From a bacterium (GTDB taxonomy: Bacteria; Patescibacteriota; Andersenbacteria; UBA10190), in assembly GCA_002686445.1 (NCBI GenBank), contig NZCO01000052.1, positions 1-13,576 of the forward strand: DNA of 13,576 nucleotides, read 5' to 3'. The stretch's first letter is position 1; each line of letters starts with the position of its first letter. Of the stretch, positions 12,569 to 13,576 are shown one piece after another. The notes under the pieces are model-generated. The model did not search any database and was not told where the DNA came from. It saw only the letters and a program-made list of their open reading frames with translations. Position numbers and translations under genes: made by a program.

Positions 12569-13195
12569 CTACCGACTCTCCTCGAAGTTCTCCTCCACCT
12601 GCTTCCAGTTCACCACATTCCACCAGGCACTGATATAGTCCGGTCGCTTGTTCTGATAATTTAGGTAGTAGGCATGCTCCCACACGTCGAGTCCTAAGAT
12701 TGGCCGACCTTCTAGGCCTGAGATCTCCTCGCCCATCAGCGGACTATCTTGGTTGGCCGTGGAGCCGACAGCTAGCTCACCTCCTGGAGTGACCATTAGC
12801 CAAGCCCAACCACTCCCGAAGCGAGCGGCACCGGCTGCTGCAAACTCCTCTTTGAAATCACCAAATGAACCAAATGCTGAACTAATGGCCTTACCTAAAT
12901 CTCCGCCTGGCTCTCCCCCACCGTCAGGTGACATAACCTCCCAGAACAGAGAATGGTTCACATATCCCCCACCGCTATTCCGTACGGCTCCTTGAATGTC
13001 CTCAGGCAACGACTCGAGATCCATAATTATGGCCTCTGCTGGCATGTCAGCTGCTTCGTGGTGTGCTAGCGCATCGTTTAGTTTATCGGTATATCCTTGA
13101 TGGTGCCTCCCGTGATGAATCTCCATCGTCTTGGCATCGATGTGTGGCTCTAGCGCATCATATCCGTATAAAAGCTCCGGCAATTCAAATGACAT
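12569..13195 (-). CDS. sodA: Superoxide dismutase, manganese type
   Basis: The enzyme turns superoxide into hydrogen peroxide and oxygen in the cytoplasm. The 208-residue product is full length. Metal ligands are His27 (MEIHHGRHHQGY), His81 (VNHSLFW), Asp170 and His174 (LDVWEHAYYLNYQNKRPDYI). Gln149 in ANQDSPLMGEE and the GGG before the second His ligand (residues 75-77) mark the manganese rather than the iron subtype, although metal use can be flexible in this family. There is no export signal. No Shine-Dalgarno lies before the ATG; a promoter candidate gives a leader of about 22 bases. The gene suggests exposure to oxygen. Confidence 0.96.
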   Translation of the reverse strand: MSFELPELLYGYDALEPHIDAKTMEIHHGRHHQGYTDKLNDALAHHEAADMPAEAIIMDLESLPEDIQGAVRNSGGGYVNHSLFWEVMSPDGGGEPGGDLGKAISSAFGSFGDFKEEFAAAGAARFGSGWAWLMVTPGGELAVGSTANQDSPLMGEEISGLEGRPILGLDVWEHAYYLNYQNKRPDYISAWWNVVNWKQVEENFEESR

Positions 13196-13224
13196 ACATA
13201 TGTGCTGTTAACAATCTTGCTACG

Positions 13225-13252
13225 AGTGTACCGCGTTTAGCAGCAGTAGCAA
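13225..13252 (-). promoter_or_regulatory. sodA promoter candidate
   Basis: Minus strand: TTGCTA (13252-13247), 16-base spacer, TACACT (13230-13225). Predicted start near 13218. The -10 is identical to the one before the PIN gene. No recognisable oxidative-stress operator is seen. Confidence 0.45.
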
Positions 13253-13305
13253 GCATTTGTGAATCGGCCCTGGTTACCCTTTTTTGGCCCTTACGCACCT
13301 ACCAT

Positions 13306-13336
13306 TTGACTAAATCGCAATGTAATGCAATAGTAT
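13306..13336 (+). promoter_or_regulatory. Weak promoter candidate for the CxxC-x17-CxxC gene
   Basis: TTGACT (13306-13311) and TAGTAT (13331-13336) are separated by 19 bases, longer than optimal. Transcription near 13343 would give a leader of about 105 bases containing a dyad and a hairpin. Confidence 0.35.
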
Positions 13337-13373
13337 CCGCACGAGGAAGGAGTTAGTAGCAAAACCGTTCACA

Positions 13374-13416
13374 TCACGTTACGTGAGGTCGAGCGTGCGC
13401 AAGGAACAAGCACCTC
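13374..13416 (+). promoter_or_regulatory. Dyad and hairpin in the leader of the last gene
   Basis: TCACGT-T-ACGTGA (13374-13386) is a perfect dyad about one base centre, suited to a dimeric regulator. Just after it GAG-c-GTGC pairs with GCACCTC (13391-13398, 13410-13416) around an 11-base loop. Both lie before the AAAGGAG ribosome binding site (13431-13437). Role unknown. Confidence 0.35.
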
Positions 13417-13448
13417 GAACTCAACTATAGAAAGGAGCGTGAATTTAC

Positions 13449-13576
13449 GTGAACGACGAACAAACTGACGACCGACCAATGTTCGATGCAACATGTGCCG
13501 ACTGTGGCTCTGAGACGCAAGTCCCATTCCAACCTAGCGGCGACCGTCCGGTATATTGCCGAGACTGTTTTGCTAA
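13449..13576 (+). CDS. CxxC-x17-CxxC zinc-ribbon protein (partial, 5' end)
   Basis: Only the first 42 residues lie in the window. After a short acidic start the protein has CADC, exactly 17 residues, then CRDC, the layout of the CxxC-x17-CxxC domain proteins common in Patescibacteria. The intervening QVPFQPSGDRPVYC is close to the usual form of that domain. One zinc ion is expected; the function of the family is not established. A GTG start at 13449 is favoured: an in-frame TGA lies just upstream and AAAGGAG is 11 bases away. ATG 13479 is an alternative, but has no spaced binding site. The 250 bases before it hold only the promoters and leader structures listed here. Confidence 0.8.
   Translation, partial: MNDEQTDDRPMFDATCADCGSETQVPFQPSGDRPVYCRDCFA

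Noticed and set aside
13340..13468. Possible leader peptide frame before the last gene, following AAGGAG near 13347
   Set aside because: No ATG, GTG or TTG start follows the site in that frame before the next gene.
1..13576. CRISPR array, transposase, integrase, tRNA or rRNA genes
   Set aside because: No spaced direct repeats, mobile-element proteins or cloverleaf-like sequences were found by reading both strands; a tRNA scan was not run.

Overview
The window looks like a piece of a Candidate Phyla Radiation (Patescibacteria) genome with roughly balanced base composition and the standard genetic code: TGA ends the WecA-like gene. The evidence for the lineage is tight gene packing, a partial CxxC-x17-CxxC zinc-ribbon protein of the type common in that group, a coiled-coil/lytic-transglycosylase fusion, a processive-type membrane glycosyltransferase, and two membrane proteins without familiar homologues elsewhere. 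This placement is by family resemblance only; no rRNA gene is present.

Layout. Positions 22-615 hold recR (+). Between recR and rplU lies an RNA-like unit on the minus strand (promoter 835-863, folded transcript about 828-618, intrinsic terminator 618-643) that I cannot assign to a known RNA. From 946 to 2822 run, on the minus strand, rplU (own promoter and terminator), a DUF192 protein and a WecA/MraY-type sugar-phosphate transferase; the last two overlap by ATGA. A 53-residue zinc-ribbon protein with its own promoter and terminator sits at 2952-3113 (+). From 3150 to 6952 (minus) a four-gene run reads PIN-domain nuclease, secreted coiled-coil/transglycosylase, small membrane protein, processive glycosyltransferase; together with the WecA-like enzyme this is a cell-envelope block. 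lexA (+, with a 14-bp palindromic operator in its promoter) converges on rmuC (minus), sharing the tetramer CTAG for both stop codons. A self-contained 2-TM protein gene (8937-9437, +) and a large multi-TM protein of unknown function (9458-11008, minus) follow.

The right end has riboflavin synthase and a stand-alone riboflavin kinase (11073-12015, +), which would convert the lumazine precursor to riboflavin and then FMN. A strongly signalled gene for an unknown protein with an aspartate tail (12134-12484, +) comes next, then a manganese-type superoxide dismutase (12569-13195, minus), a 250-base non-coding stretch with leader structures, and the start of the CxxC-x17-CxxC protein.

Two styles of gene start are mixed. 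Several genes have good Shine-Dalgarno sequences. Four (recR, the PIN gene, rmuC, ribE) instead have a -10-like hexamer 6-8 bases before the start codon and no clear Shine-Dalgarno at normal spacing, as expected for leaderless mRNAs. The least explained items are the ncRNA unit, the aspartate-tail protein, the 2-TM cassette and the altered acidic residues of the WecA-like enzyme.
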